In this document: positions 44,286 through 51,950 of the stretch, one piece after another
Numbering within the stretch: position 1 is the stretch's first letter
Layout: each line of letters begins with the position of its first letter
Source of the DNA: Erwinia aphidicola
Lineage (GTDB): Bacteria; Pseudomonadota; Gammaproteobacteria; Enterobacterales; Enterobacteriaceae
Reading direction: 5' to 3'
Length of the DNA: 64,000 bases
Assembly: GCF_024169515.1 (NCBI RefSeq)
Contig: NZ_JAMKCQ010000001.1
Location: forward strand, 4,588,001 to 4,652,000
Position numbers and translations under genes: made by a program
The notes under the pieces: model-generated
Told to the model about the DNA's origin: nothing
Database searches by the model: none
What the model saw: the letters and a program-made list of their open reading frames with translations, nothing else

Positions 44286-46969
44286 GCACGCTCAGCGCCG
44301 GGCAAAACCTGTCGATAACGGCAACCGGTAAGAATAACGCCGCGCAAAGCGGCGATATCGCGATATCCGGCAGTCAGCTGAAGGCGGGCAAAGCGCTGAC
44401 CCTTGACGCGGCGCGGGATATTATTACCCTGCACTCCGCGCAAAACAGCGAATCCACAACGGGCACTAACAGCAGTAAAGGCGGCAGCGTCGGCGTGGGT
44501 ATCGGCGCCGGTACGGGCGGCTACGGCATCAGCGTCTCTGCCGGGGTCAACGCCGGTAAAGGGCATGAGAACGGCAGCGGCCTGACCCACAGCGAAACCA
44601 CGCTCGACGCGGGCAGCCATCTCAGCCTGACCAGCGGCCGCGACACCACCCTGAAAGGGGCGCAGGCCAGCGGGGGAAAAATCACCGTTGACGCCGGGCG
44701 CAACCTGACGCTGGAAAGCGAGCGGGACAGCGACCGCTATAACGCAAAGCAGCAGAACGCCAGCGCGGGCGGCAGCTTCACCTTCGGCTCAGCCGGTTCC
44801 GCCAGCGTCAGCGCCAGCCGGGACAGGCTCAAAAGCAACTTTGACAGCGTCAAAGAGCAGACCGGGCTGTTTGCGGGCAAAGGCGGCTATGACGTCAGGG
44901 TTGGCGAGCATACTCAACTGGATGGTGCCGTCATTGCAAGCACCGCGGACGCGGACAGCAACCGCCTTGATACCGGCACGCTGGGCTGGAGCGACATCCA
45001 CAACCAGGCAGATTACCGCGCCACGCACAGCGGCGGCAGCCTCAGCACCGGCGGGCCGGTGGGCAGGGACCTGCTGACCAATATGGCCGGCGGCATGCTG
45101 TCGGGCGCCAACAACAGCGGCCATGCAGAGGGCACGACGAAGGCCGGGGTCAGTGAAGGCGCCCTGCTCATCCGTGACAAGGACAGGCAGCAGCAGGATA
45201 TCACCACCCTGAACCGGGATACCGACCACGCCAACGACGGCAGCATCAGCCCGATATTTAACAGGGAGAAGGAGCAGAACCGGCTCAGGCAGGCGCAGCT
45301 TATCGGCGAAATCGCCGGTCAGGCGATGGACGTTATCCGCACCCAGGGCGACATCGCCGGGCTGAAGGCGCAGACCGACCCGGCGGCGCTGGCGCAGGCG
45401 CGGGAGCAGCTGAAGAAGGACGACAAACCGTTCCGCGAGTCGGACGTGATGCAGCGCGCCTATAACAACGCGATGCAGCAGTACGGCACCGGCAGCGACC
45501 TGCAGAAGGCGGCGCAGGCGGTAACGGGCGCGCTGACGGCGCTGGCGGGCAACAACCTGGCCGGGGCGCTGGCGAGCGGCGCATCGCCGTATCTGGCGAC
45601 GGAAATTAAGAAGCTGACCACCAACCCGCTGACCGGCAAGGTGGACGTAACCAGCAACGCGATGGCGCACGCGGTGCTGGGCGCGGTAACGGCGCAGCTG
45701 AACAACCAGTCGGCCGTGGCCAGCGGGCTGGGCGCCGGCGGCGGCGAACTGGCGGCGCGGGTTATCGCCGGGCAGCTGTTCCCGGGCAAGACGACAGACC
45801 AGCTGAGCGAAAGCGAGAAACAGCAGGTCAGCGCGCTGAGCCAGCTGGCCTCAGGACTTGCAGGCGGCCTGGCGACGGGCGATACTGGCGGTGCTGTGAC
45901 GGCCGCTCAGGCGGGCAAGAATGCGGTTGAGAATAATGCGCTGAGCGGCAAAGATGCCCAGGAGAAAAACAGCATTGAGCTTGCACTGTCAGAAACCGGA
46001 CTGGCCCTGCACCCAAGAACGCCTGAAGAAGTGGCTGCACTGGAAGAGCGACACGACCAGCTAACCAAACTTGACGCCGAAGTTGATCAGTATGTGCAGG
46101 ATGCGTGTTCCCAGGGGCGGGCATCGCCCGCCTGTCAGGATGCGAATGCTCTGGCACAGGGTCTACAGGACAGTTACAACGATTATCTGGGCAGGCTGAC
46201 GTATAAAGAGCTGAATCGCGAAGATTACGCTCAAGTCAGCCAGATAGTGGCGAATACCTCAGCTGATAAATGGGATTACGCAATAGAGGGTTACGCGAAA
46301 TCACAGAACATCAGCTACCAGGAAGCGAAAGACCGTTTTGCGCTGGCAATAAATATCAATCAGGCAGCTGATATTGCTGGAATATTTTATGGGCTGAAAG
46401 GCAACGAGGGCGGCAAAACAGGAATCAGCAGCGCAGCGGCATCAACGCTAAAGCAGCTGATGACGAAGTATGACGAATTCAAGCAGAACATTGCCAGTAG
46501 CACCAAGGGGAATAATGACGGGCTGATAACGGCCACTCCCGGAGCGGGATATGCGGGCAGTGAAGGCTCTGAAGTGTCATCCAGTGCACATCTGTCTGTG
46601 GGCGCAGGCGGTAAAGGGAATAGCACAGGAAAAAGCAGCGCAATTCCGGTGTCAGAACCTATTAAGGTTAGCAATGGGTTAGTATATAAATCTAACCCTA
46701 AGCATACATTAGGTCAGCAGGGTAACAGGCCAAATGCAGGAATCGAGCCTAAAGATTCCCTTAGCCTATTTGAGCATTCAATCCCCAGCCCGAAACAATA
46801 CCCTAATAAAGAGGTTCGTTTTGCCGTCGATAGTCAAGGCAATGTTCATCGATTTGAAGGTACAAATGGGCAGTATCACTGGAATGGGAGTACCGGGGAT
46901 AAGAATGCGTTAACAAGCGGTCAAATACCGAATGCTGTTCAGAAACAGTTGGGAGTAAGAATAAAATGA
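44207..46969 (+). CDS. orphan CdiA C-terminal module o2, toxin of unknown activity
   Basis: A second truncated cdiA copy. 44286-45937 matches cdiA 37914-39562 except for a 3-base insertion (one extra Ile codon near 44422) and a diverged patch near 44895-44960. There is no credible start; codons before 44286 are antisense to the symE remnant. After VENN (45926-45937) the CT has about 343 residues: a helical pretoxin-like part with a Cys pair (DACSQGRASPACQDA) and then a terminal domain with YKSNPKHTLGQQGNRPNAG, VRFAVDSQGNVHRFEG and YHWNGSTGDKNA. That end is typical of polymorphic toxins and may be an RNase of the BECR-like group, but I cannot assign it. It overlaps its immunity gene by ATGA. 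Confidence 0.82.
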   Translation: MKRAALLLVLGWRVPVQLTVYCRCALGTLSAGQNLSITATGKNNAAQSGDIAISGSQLKAGKALTLDAARDIITLHSAQNSESTTGTNSSKGGSVGVGIGAGTGGYGISVSAGVNAGKGHENGSGLTHSETTLDAGSHLSLTSGRDTTLKGAQASGGKITVDAGRNLTLESERDSDRYNAKQQNASAGGSFTFGSAGSASVSASRDRLKSNFDSVKEQTGLFAGKGGYDVRVGEHTQLDGAVIASTADADSNRLDTGTLGWSDIHNQADYRATHSGGSLSTGGPVGRDLLTNMAGGMLSGANNSGHAEGTTKAGVSEGALLIRDKDRQQQDITTLNRDTDHANDGSISPIFNREKEQNRLRQAQLIGEIAGQAMDVIRTQGDIAGLKAQTDPAALAQAREQLKKDDKPFRESDVMQRAYNNAMQQYGTGSDLQKAAQAVTGALTALAGNNLAGALASGASPYLATEIKKLTTNPLTGKVDVTSNAMAHAVLGAVTAQLNNQSAVASGLGAGGGELAARVIAGQLFPGKTTDQLSESEKQQVSALSQLASGLAGGLATGDTGGAVTAAQAGKNAVENNALSGKDAQEKNSIELALSETGLALHPRTPEEVAALEERHDQLTKLDAEVDQYVQDACSQGRASPACQDANALAQGLQDSYNDYLGRLTYKELNREDYAQVSQIVANTSADKWDYAIEGYAKSQNISYQEAKDRFALAININQAADIAGIFYGLKGNEGGKTGISSAAASTLKQLMTKYDEFKQNIASSTKGNNDGLITATPGAGYAGSEGSEVSSSAHLSVGAGGKGNSTGKSSAIPVSEPIKVSNGLVYKSNPKHTLGQQGNRPNAGIEPKDSLSLFEHSIPSPKQYPNKEVRFAVDSQGNVHRFEGTNGQYHWNGSTGDKNALTSGQIPNAVQKQLGVRIK

Positions 46970-47427
46970 TTTACGGCGATCCTTTTTGTTTATCTCTACA
47001 ATTTGATGTGGTTGATGAATGGAGTACACCCAATGACATTTGGAAAAATGGACTTTTTTCACTGTGTATTGATGGGCGTGTGATTTTTAATGTCGTGGAT
47101 GTTTTTGAATTAACGACAACATTTAGTTTCTACTCTAAAGCACCAATTGAAAGTTTAAATGTTAATGATGCTTCTATTGATGCAAGAATTCTTTATAGCA
47201 ACGCCACAGATTACTTCTTAGGTGATAGTGAAGAGTTAATTGATGGGCTGTTTGATATGACATGCACTCCAATGGGGGATAATGGCTTCTATCTTTACTT
47301 TCTAAAAACAAGCATTGGTGACAAATTAATATGGAGCACTAATTATGGGGATGAAATTAATGAAACAATGTTGCCTGCGGGAACTGTACTTAGTGTAATC
47401 AATCAGTTAAGACAGACATCTTTATAA
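46966..47427 (+). CDS. CdiI-o2, immunity protein (Imm42-like)
   Basis: 153 residues, acidic and rich in aromatic residues, low G+C. The N-terminus MIYGDPFCLSLQFDVVDEW and LFSLCIDGRVIFNVV resemble Imm42 immunity proteins. It starts inside the toxin stop (ATGA) and is followed by a hairpin TCCCGGA-CTTCGA-TCCGGGA at 47434-47453 that lacks a good T run. It should protect against the o2 toxin only. Confidence 0.68.
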   Translation: MIYGDPFCLSLQFDVVDEWSTPNDIWKNGLFSLCIDGRVIFNVVDVFELTTTFSFYSKAPIESLNVNDASIDARILYSNATDYFLGDSEELIDGLFDMTCTPMGDNGFYLYFLKTSIGDKLIWSTNYGDEINETMLPAGTVLSVINQLRQTSL

Positions 47428-47690
47428 AATTAATCCCGGACTTCGATCCGGGAATGTTAGGCGGTTCTCTGTGAGTCGTGTTGTTCACTGTGCGGCAGAG
47501 CGCCGCGTCCCTGCGTCGATCTGCCTTAATCGTGTCCCGTATACGCGGGGGTAAACGGCCGCCCGTCCAGCGCTAAGCGGTGGCGTTCTCTGCGTTCATG
47601 CTGCTGGTCGAACGTCCGTTCAACATAATGTACGGGTATTATGCGCAACCGTCCCGCAAATCTTTACAGCGAAGTCCCGCTTCAACGCGC
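47428..47690. other. inter-module DNA without recognised gene
   Basis: Unlike the other two module boundaries there is no symE-like sequence here. The first bases form a weak hairpin. The rest, G+C-richer, shows no convincing reading frame in either direction and I do not recognise it. Confidence 0.5.
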
Positions 47691-47834
47691 GAACCTTCTT
47701 CGCACAATACATAAGCAGGACGAGTGTACGTTGAGCCGGGATATGGCGCATGCGGCGAAAAGCCTGAATACGATATTTGACAAAAAGAAGGAGCAGAACA
47801 GGCGCAGCTTATCGGCGAAATCGCCGGTCAGGCG
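47691..47834 (+). pseudogene. diverged cdiA fragment, frameshifted, leading into module o3
   Basis: Reads TLSRDMAHAAKSLNTIFDKK and KEQN, homologous to cdiA TLNRDTDHANDGSISPIFNR with KEQN but well diverged. It is therefore derived from another cdiA allele. At 47799 ten bases (CGGCTCAGGC in cdiA) are missing, which shifts the frame before AQLIGEIAGQ. From there the sequence becomes almost identical to cdiA. Confidence 0.7.
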
Positions 47835-49163
47835 ATGGACGTTATCCGCACCCAGGGCGACATCGCCGGGCTGAAGGCGCAGACCGACCCGGCGGCGCTG
47901 GCGCAGGCGCGGGAGCAGCTGGAGAAGGACGACAAACCGTTCCGCGAGTCGGACGTGCTGCAGCGCGCCTATAACAACGCGATGCGGCAGTACGGCACCG
48001 GCAGCGACCTGCAGAAGGCGGCGCAGGCGGTAACGGGCGCGCTGACGGCGCTGGCGGGCAACAACCTGGCCGGGGCGCTGGCGAGCGGCGCATCGCCGTA
48101 TCTGGCGACGGAAATCAAGAAGCTGACCACCAACCCGCTGACCGGCAAGGTGGACGTGGCCAGCAACGCGATGGCGCACGCGGTGCTGGGCGCGGTCACG
48201 GCGCAGCTGAACCACCAGTCGGCCGTGGCCGGCGGGCTGGGCGCCGGCGGCGGCGAGCTGGCGGCGCGCTACATCGCCGGGCAGCTGTTCCCGGGCAAGA
48301 CGACAGACCAGCTGAGCGAAAGCGAGAAACAGCAGGTCAGCGCGCTGAGCCAGCTGGCCGCAGGGCTTGCAGGCGGCCTGGCAACGGGCGATACTGGCGG
48401 TGCTGTGACGGCCGCTCAGGCGGGCAAGAATGCGGTGGAGAATAACTCACTGAGCGGGGATAAAGCCCGCGAATCGGTTAAGCAGAGCGCTGAACACTGG
48501 AAAGATCAGGTCCGGGATAAGCTGGGCAACGGTACAACCTCCTCCATCGCGAACGGGATTATCAATGCCCTGGCTGATACGGGTGATGCGGCACTGGGTG
48601 GGGCGGATTACGCTGCTGATGCAGCGATGGCGCTGGCGTCATGTGCAGCCGGTGACAGTTACTGTGGTACAGCTCTTAATGATCTGGCCGGGAAGAATCA
48701 GGCGGTAGCAGACAGCGTTAAGGCGCTGATGCAAAGCGAAACCTGGTCAGCAGTCGCCGACACCATCAAACAAGCGTCTGAAGGGAATCAGGCGGCGCTG
48801 GAAGCCACAGGCGGGATGGTGGCAAGTATTATCCTGCCAAGTAAGAAAGTTCCACACGTCCCTAATGCCGGGGCTGTTGGGAATATGAGCGAACTTCTGA
48901 AAAAGTCAGGATTTGGTAGTGATATTAAAGATGTCACAAGGAAAACCGCGAAGCAATATCAAGGACAGAGCATTTACCAAGCTCAAAATAAAACTGGTGA
49001 TACGATAAAGAAAGGCGACCAGTTATACCTTGATGCTAAACATAAAGATCATTTAGAAGTGTTTGATAAAAATGGTAATTTCAAGGCTGTTCTTAACTTG
49101 GATGGCTCGGTTAATTTTGATAAAACCAAAGCTGGGCAAGGGAGGAAACTGAAAATTGACTAA
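47835..49163 (+). CDS. orphan CdiA C-terminal module o3, colicin-E3-like rRNase candidate
   Basis: Short truncated copy. 47800-48446 matches the last 650 bp of the cdiA pretoxin region up to VENN (48435-48446), and the first ATG at 47835 has no ribosome site. The CT of about 238 residues begins with a helical, Cys-containing part (ALASCAAGDSYCGTALNDLA). It ends with GDQLYLDAKHKDHLEVFDKN and FKAVLNLDGS. The spacing of Asp, His and Glu (D-x2-H-x4-E) is close to the catalytic triad of colicin E3 and the Cytotoxic family, which cut 16S rRNA. The basic tail GRKLKID also fits. Assignment is by motif only. Confidence 0.78.
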   Translation: MDVIRTQGDIAGLKAQTDPAALAQAREQLEKDDKPFRESDVLQRAYNNAMRQYGTGSDLQKAAQAVTGALTALAGNNLAGALASGASPYLATEIKKLTTNPLTGKVDVASNAMAHAVLGAVTAQLNHQSAVAGGLGAGGGELAARYIAGQLFPGKTTDQLSESEKQQVSALSQLAAGLAGGLATGDTGGAVTAAQAGKNAVENNSLSGDKARESVKQSAEHWKDQVRDKLGNGTTSSIANGIINALADTGDAALGGADYAADAAMALASCAAGDSYCGTALNDLAGKNQAVADSVKALMQSETWSAVADTIKQASEGNQAALEATGGMVASIILPSKKVPHVPNAGAVGNMSELLKKSGFGSDIKDVTRKTAKQYQGQSIYQAQNKTGDTIKKGDQLYLDAKHKDHLEVFDKNGNFKAVLNLDGSVNFDKTKAGQGRKLKID

Positions 49164-49509
49164 ATTAAATTACATTAAAGAGGCGTTATCTGATGTGGCA
49201 AAAGTTTGCAACATTCGTGAAGACGAACTTTCTGTTGATTACTCATTAAACTTAGATGAAGAATTATGTAGTGAGTTGGAAAAATTAGAAAAAATATCAT
49301 TGGTGCTAAGAAAAGCATTAGATGAGAAAGATATGATTGCTGTTCAGGCAGCATTGATTATGTCTAGAATTCATTCAATGAATTTGCGGAATTTTTTCAA
49401 CGATATATATGATGATATTGAAATGATTGGTTGGACTGAACGTTTTAACTGGCCAGAAATTCCAGAGGATTATCGAATACCTGAACATTACAATCATCCG
49501 ATTAAGTAA
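49156..49509 (+). CDS. CdiI-o3, acidic immunity protein
   Basis: 117 residues, strongly acidic, as expected for the partner of a basic RNase. It begins with TTG at 49156 inside the toxin stop region, with GGGAGG eleven bases upstream; no ATG fits as well. Helical N-terminal half (KEALSDVAKVCNIREDELSV) and WPEIPEDYRIPEHY near the end. No family recognised with certainty. A terminator follows. Confidence 0.72.
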   Translation: MTKLNYIKEALSDVAKVCNIREDELSVDYSLNLDEELCSELEKLEKISLVLRKALDEKDMIAVQAALIMSRIHSMNLRNFFNDIYDDIEMIGWTERFNWPEIPEDYRIPEHYNHPIK

Positions 49510-49514
49510 TAATA

Positions 49515-49540
49515 AATCCCGGCCATCAGACCGGGATTTT
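49515..49540 (+). terminator. intrinsic terminator after cdiI-o3
   Basis: AATCCCGG (49515-49522) pairs with CCGGGATT, followed by TTAC. Confidence 0.75.
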
Positions 49541-49640
49541 ACTTTATACTCAGTCAGTTACCCTTTAGCCGCCCGCTTCTTCGGCCGGACAATCTTGCGG
49601 ATAAACTCTGCTATTTGCAGCTGCTATCAGGCGGGATATC

Positions 49641-49990
49641 CCACTATTTCAGCTCCCGACAATGATACCCGCTGTTACGTTTAAACTTCGGCACGTCACA
49701 GGTGTTGTGTAACGCCCCCGGGAATTCCTTCAGCCACTGCGCCACCTTCCTGCGGTTAATCGGCACCACGCTCAGGCCCTCGATGCAGCCCCACAGTTCG
49801 CGGGTGTCCTGGGTGGTGATCACGATACAGTCGGGCATCACCCGGATCTTAATCGGCATCCCCGGTATCAAACCCCGCCTGTTCCAGCCAGTCGCCCTTG
49901 AGGTTAATGCTGGGGCTGTAGGTGTAGCGTGCCGCGCTGCTTCTGGTTTTGGGGTGGCGCGTGCTGGTGCAGCTGATGCTGTACCCTGCC
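49641..49990 (-). pseudogene. symE-like gene, third copy, frameshifted
   Basis: The start side (minus strand from about 49990) reads STRHPKTRSSAARYTYSPSI and NLKGDWLEQAGFDTG. The frame is then lost near 49865 and continues in another frame as PIKIRVMPDCIVITTQDTRE, VVPINRRKVAQWLKEFPGAL and KRNSGYHCRELK. The second half differs from the other two copies and matches a different SymE subtype, so the copy may be a hybrid. Confidence 0.72.
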
Positions 49991-50139
49991 CTTCCCTGGT
50001 AATGACTGTTTAACTCTTTGATTTATGAAACCCGCTAAAAAATCAGAAAACTGTGGAGGCTCTTAACATTTTTTATCAACGTTTACGCCTCTTTTTTTTC
50101 CATTGTTGAATACTTATCGGATACCAGAAGCTACCCGCA

Positions 50140-50295
50140 GGACAGCGACCGCAATAATGCGAAACAGTAAATAGTTTGGAATAGACGTCGAAAAATCTAC
50201 CTATAGCCAGGCACAGCGATTGCTCGCTGAGCTCCAGTGGTACGGCGGATAATAATCTTCTGACCAGCATGGCCGGCAGCATGCTCCTGGAGAAT
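50140..50295 (+). pseudogene. decayed cdiA remnants before the second tRNA-Asn
   Basis: Two short patches still resemble cdiA: GACAGCGACCGCAATAATGC near 50142 (cdiA 38352, GACAGCGACCGCTATAACGC) and ATGGCCGGCAGCATGCT near 50269 (cdiA 38707). The DNA between is deleted or unrecognisable. This suggests a fourth, degenerated module. Confidence 0.6.
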
Positions 50296-50303
50296 ATTTA
50301 ACG

Positions 50304-50340
50304 TTGACACACCTCCCTGCCATGATTATTATGCGCCCCG
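50304..50340 (+). promoter_or_regulatory. promoter of the second tRNA-Asn gene
   Basis: -35 TTGACA (50304-50309), 17-bp spacer, -10 TATTAT (50327-50332), then discriminator GCGCCCCG. The 28 bp before the tRNA are nearly the same as at 19165-19188. Confidence 0.87.
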
Positions 50341-50350
50341 TTCAAACGAT

Positions 50351-50426
50351 TCCTCTGTAGTTCAGTCGGTAGAACGGCGGACTGTTAATCCGTATGTCAC
50401 TGGTTCGAGTCCAGTCAGAGGAGCCA
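50351..50426 (+). tRNA. tRNA-Asn (anticodon GTT), second copy
   Basis: 76 bases, identical to 19189-19264, including encoded GCCA. With its own promoter and terminator it is a complete independent gene. Confidence 0.98.
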
Positions 50427-50435
50427 TATTTAGAG

Positions 50436-50468
50436 AAGCCCGCTCGGGGAAACCTGAGCGGGCTTTTT
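50436..50468 (+). terminator. intrinsic terminator of the second tRNA-Asn
   Basis: AAGCCCGCTC pairs with GAGCGGGCTT, followed by TTT; it lies ten bases after the tRNA. Confidence 0.95.
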
Positions 50469-50486
50469 GTTTTCAGCAGGAATTGT

Positions 50487-50573
50487 TTATAACGCAAAGC
50501 CAAAATGGGAGCCGTCCGGCAGTTCTACATCAAGCCGCAGCTTGCCACCCGCTGCCTCAACATCGCGTTTGAG
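50487..50573 (-). pseudogene. C-terminal remnant of an XRE-type antitoxin
   Basis: The last 28 codons read LKRDVEAAGGKLRLDVELPD and GSHFGFAL, which is the usual end of small HTH antitoxins of the HigA/HipB sort (STLxxYVEAxGGxLxLxxxFPDG). The HTH part is not found upstream in any frame, and the remaining DNA to 50676 shows no gene. Confidence 0.45.
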
Positions 50574-50676
50574 AGAAGTTGGAGGCGTGTTCGGGGGTTT
50601 CGAGGTAACAGACATTTGTTTGCATGACTTTGCGAGCATGAGCGCAAAGTGGTTAAAAATAAGCGTCGCCATCACC

Positions 50677-51717
50677 CTAGCCCCCACGCACCGTCCCTCT
50701 CCAGATAAAATCGGCATGATAGAGCCGCGTTTCGCCGGGCATCTCCAGCCCAGGGGGGGGAGGTAACTCCCCTTCCTTCTGCTCTTCAGCAATCAGCCAC
50801 TGCACCGCGTCACGGGCGAACTGCTCGACCGGCTGTGCGAAGGTGGTGAGATGATAGGAGGACCAGGCAGCCTGCGGAATATCGTCGTAGCCCGCCACGC
50901 AGAGATCCTTGGGGATGCGCAGGGAAAAGCGGTGACGCGCCTCATCCATAAAGCCGCAGGCCAGCAGATCGGTAACGCAGAACACCGCATCCGGACGCTC
51001 GCGTCGGGTCAACAGGCGATGTGCGAGGATCTGCCCGCTCTCATAGGAGGTAGTGCCGAAGCGCTCAACGCTGACGCTCAGCCCGGCCGCTTGCGCCGCC
51101 TGTAAAAATCCGCGCTCGCGCGCCATCAGGCTTGGGGTGCCCGCCAGCGAGTTGGCAAAGGCCAGCTTCTTGCAGCCCGCCCGGGCAAACGCCATCACCA
51201 CCCGGCTGGCGGCCTCTTCATTATCCAGATTGATACTGAGCGATCCGGGCAGCGCGTCGTTGCGGTTGATCAGCACCAGCCGCTGGCCGTGCTTGTGGCA
51301 CAGGCGGGCAATGGCGCTCTCCGGCATTCCGGAGAGGACAAAAGACGCATCGGCGCGGTAATTGATCGCCTGCTGCAGCGCCTGGGAGACGCTGTCATCG
51401 GAACGATCGGTGTTGATCAGCATGGCGATTTTGCCCGCTTCCTGCAGGTGCTGCGTCACCAGCCGCACCAGGCTGGCGCGATATGGCGTGGCCAGTTCGG
51501 AGACAATCAGGCAGACAATGCCGCTGCGGTTGCGCACCAGCCCGCGCGCCAGATGATTGACGTGATAACCCAGCGCTTCCGCCGCTGCCATCACCCGCTT
51601 GCGCGTTGCCGCCGACACGCTGGCCCCCGGCGTAAAGGTGCGCGACACCGCCGAACGGGATACCCCGGCCAGCTCCGCCACGTCCTGCGCACTGACTACC
51701 GTTTTCTCCACCGCCAT
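50677..51717 (-). CDS. LacI-family transcriptional regulator
   Basis: Repressor of 346 residues, transcribed divergently from the importer operon it probably controls. HTH at residues 9-35 (VSAQDVAELAGVSRSAVSRT), hinge helix NHLARGLVRNRSG, then a periplasmic-binding-like effector domain (VCLIVSELATPYRASLVRLV; VAGYDDIPQAAWSS). The C-terminus contains a proline run PPPPG. Two 18-bp symmetric operators lie in the shared intergenic region. Effector unknown, likely the transported compound or a derivative. Confidence 0.92.
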   Translation of the reverse strand: MAVEKTVVSAQDVAELAGVSRSAVSRTFTPGASVSAATRKRVMAAAEALGYHVNHLARGLVRNRSGIVCLIVSELATPYRASLVRLVTQHLQEAGKIAMLINTDRSDDSVSQALQQAINYRADASFVLSGMPESAIARLCHKHGQRLVLINRNDALPGSLSINLDNEEAASRVVMAFARAGCKKLAFANSLAGTPSLMARERGFLQAAQAAGLSVSVERFGTTSYESGQILAHRLLTRRERPDAVFCVTDLLACGFMDEARHRFSLRIPKDLCVAGYDDIPQAAWSSYHLTTFAQPVEQFARDAVQWLIAEEQKEGELPPPPGLEMPGETRLYHADFIWRGTVRGG

Positions 51718-51760
51718 ATCTCTTCCGCCTGATCACTGTACGCCAGAGAGTCTGTCGCAC

Positions 51761-51778
51761 TTTGCAAGGCTGTGCAAA
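51761..51778. promoter_or_regulatory. LacI-type operator O1 (regulator side)
   Basis: TTTGCAAGGCTGTGCAAA: half-sites TTTGCAA and GTGCAAA around four bases, one mismatch in the symmetry. It lies 44 bp before the regulator start, so autoregulation is likely. Confidence 0.72.
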
Positions 51779-51840
51779 TAAATTTGTTAGACAATTGTTT
51801 CATTTTTGTGACATGGCCGTGGAGTTGCGTATCAGCGCGA

Positions 51841-51887
51841 TTGACAGCGCAATTATTAATCATTATTCCTTTGCACACACGTGCAAA
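51841..51887 (+). promoter_or_regulatory. importer promoter with overlapping operator O2
   Basis: -35 TTGACA (51841-51846), 17-bp spacer, -10-like TATTCC (51864-51869). Then TTTGCACACACGTGCAAA (51870-51887), a perfect inverted repeat of TTTGCAC around four bases. An operator directly at the start site would block transcription. Centres of O1 and O2 are 109 bp apart, which would allow looping. Confidence 0.75.
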
Positions 51888-51950
51888 AAACCGCGTGCAT
51901 AAAAACCTGGCGACAACGTATCGCTACCCTACACAACCAAGGAGAACACC

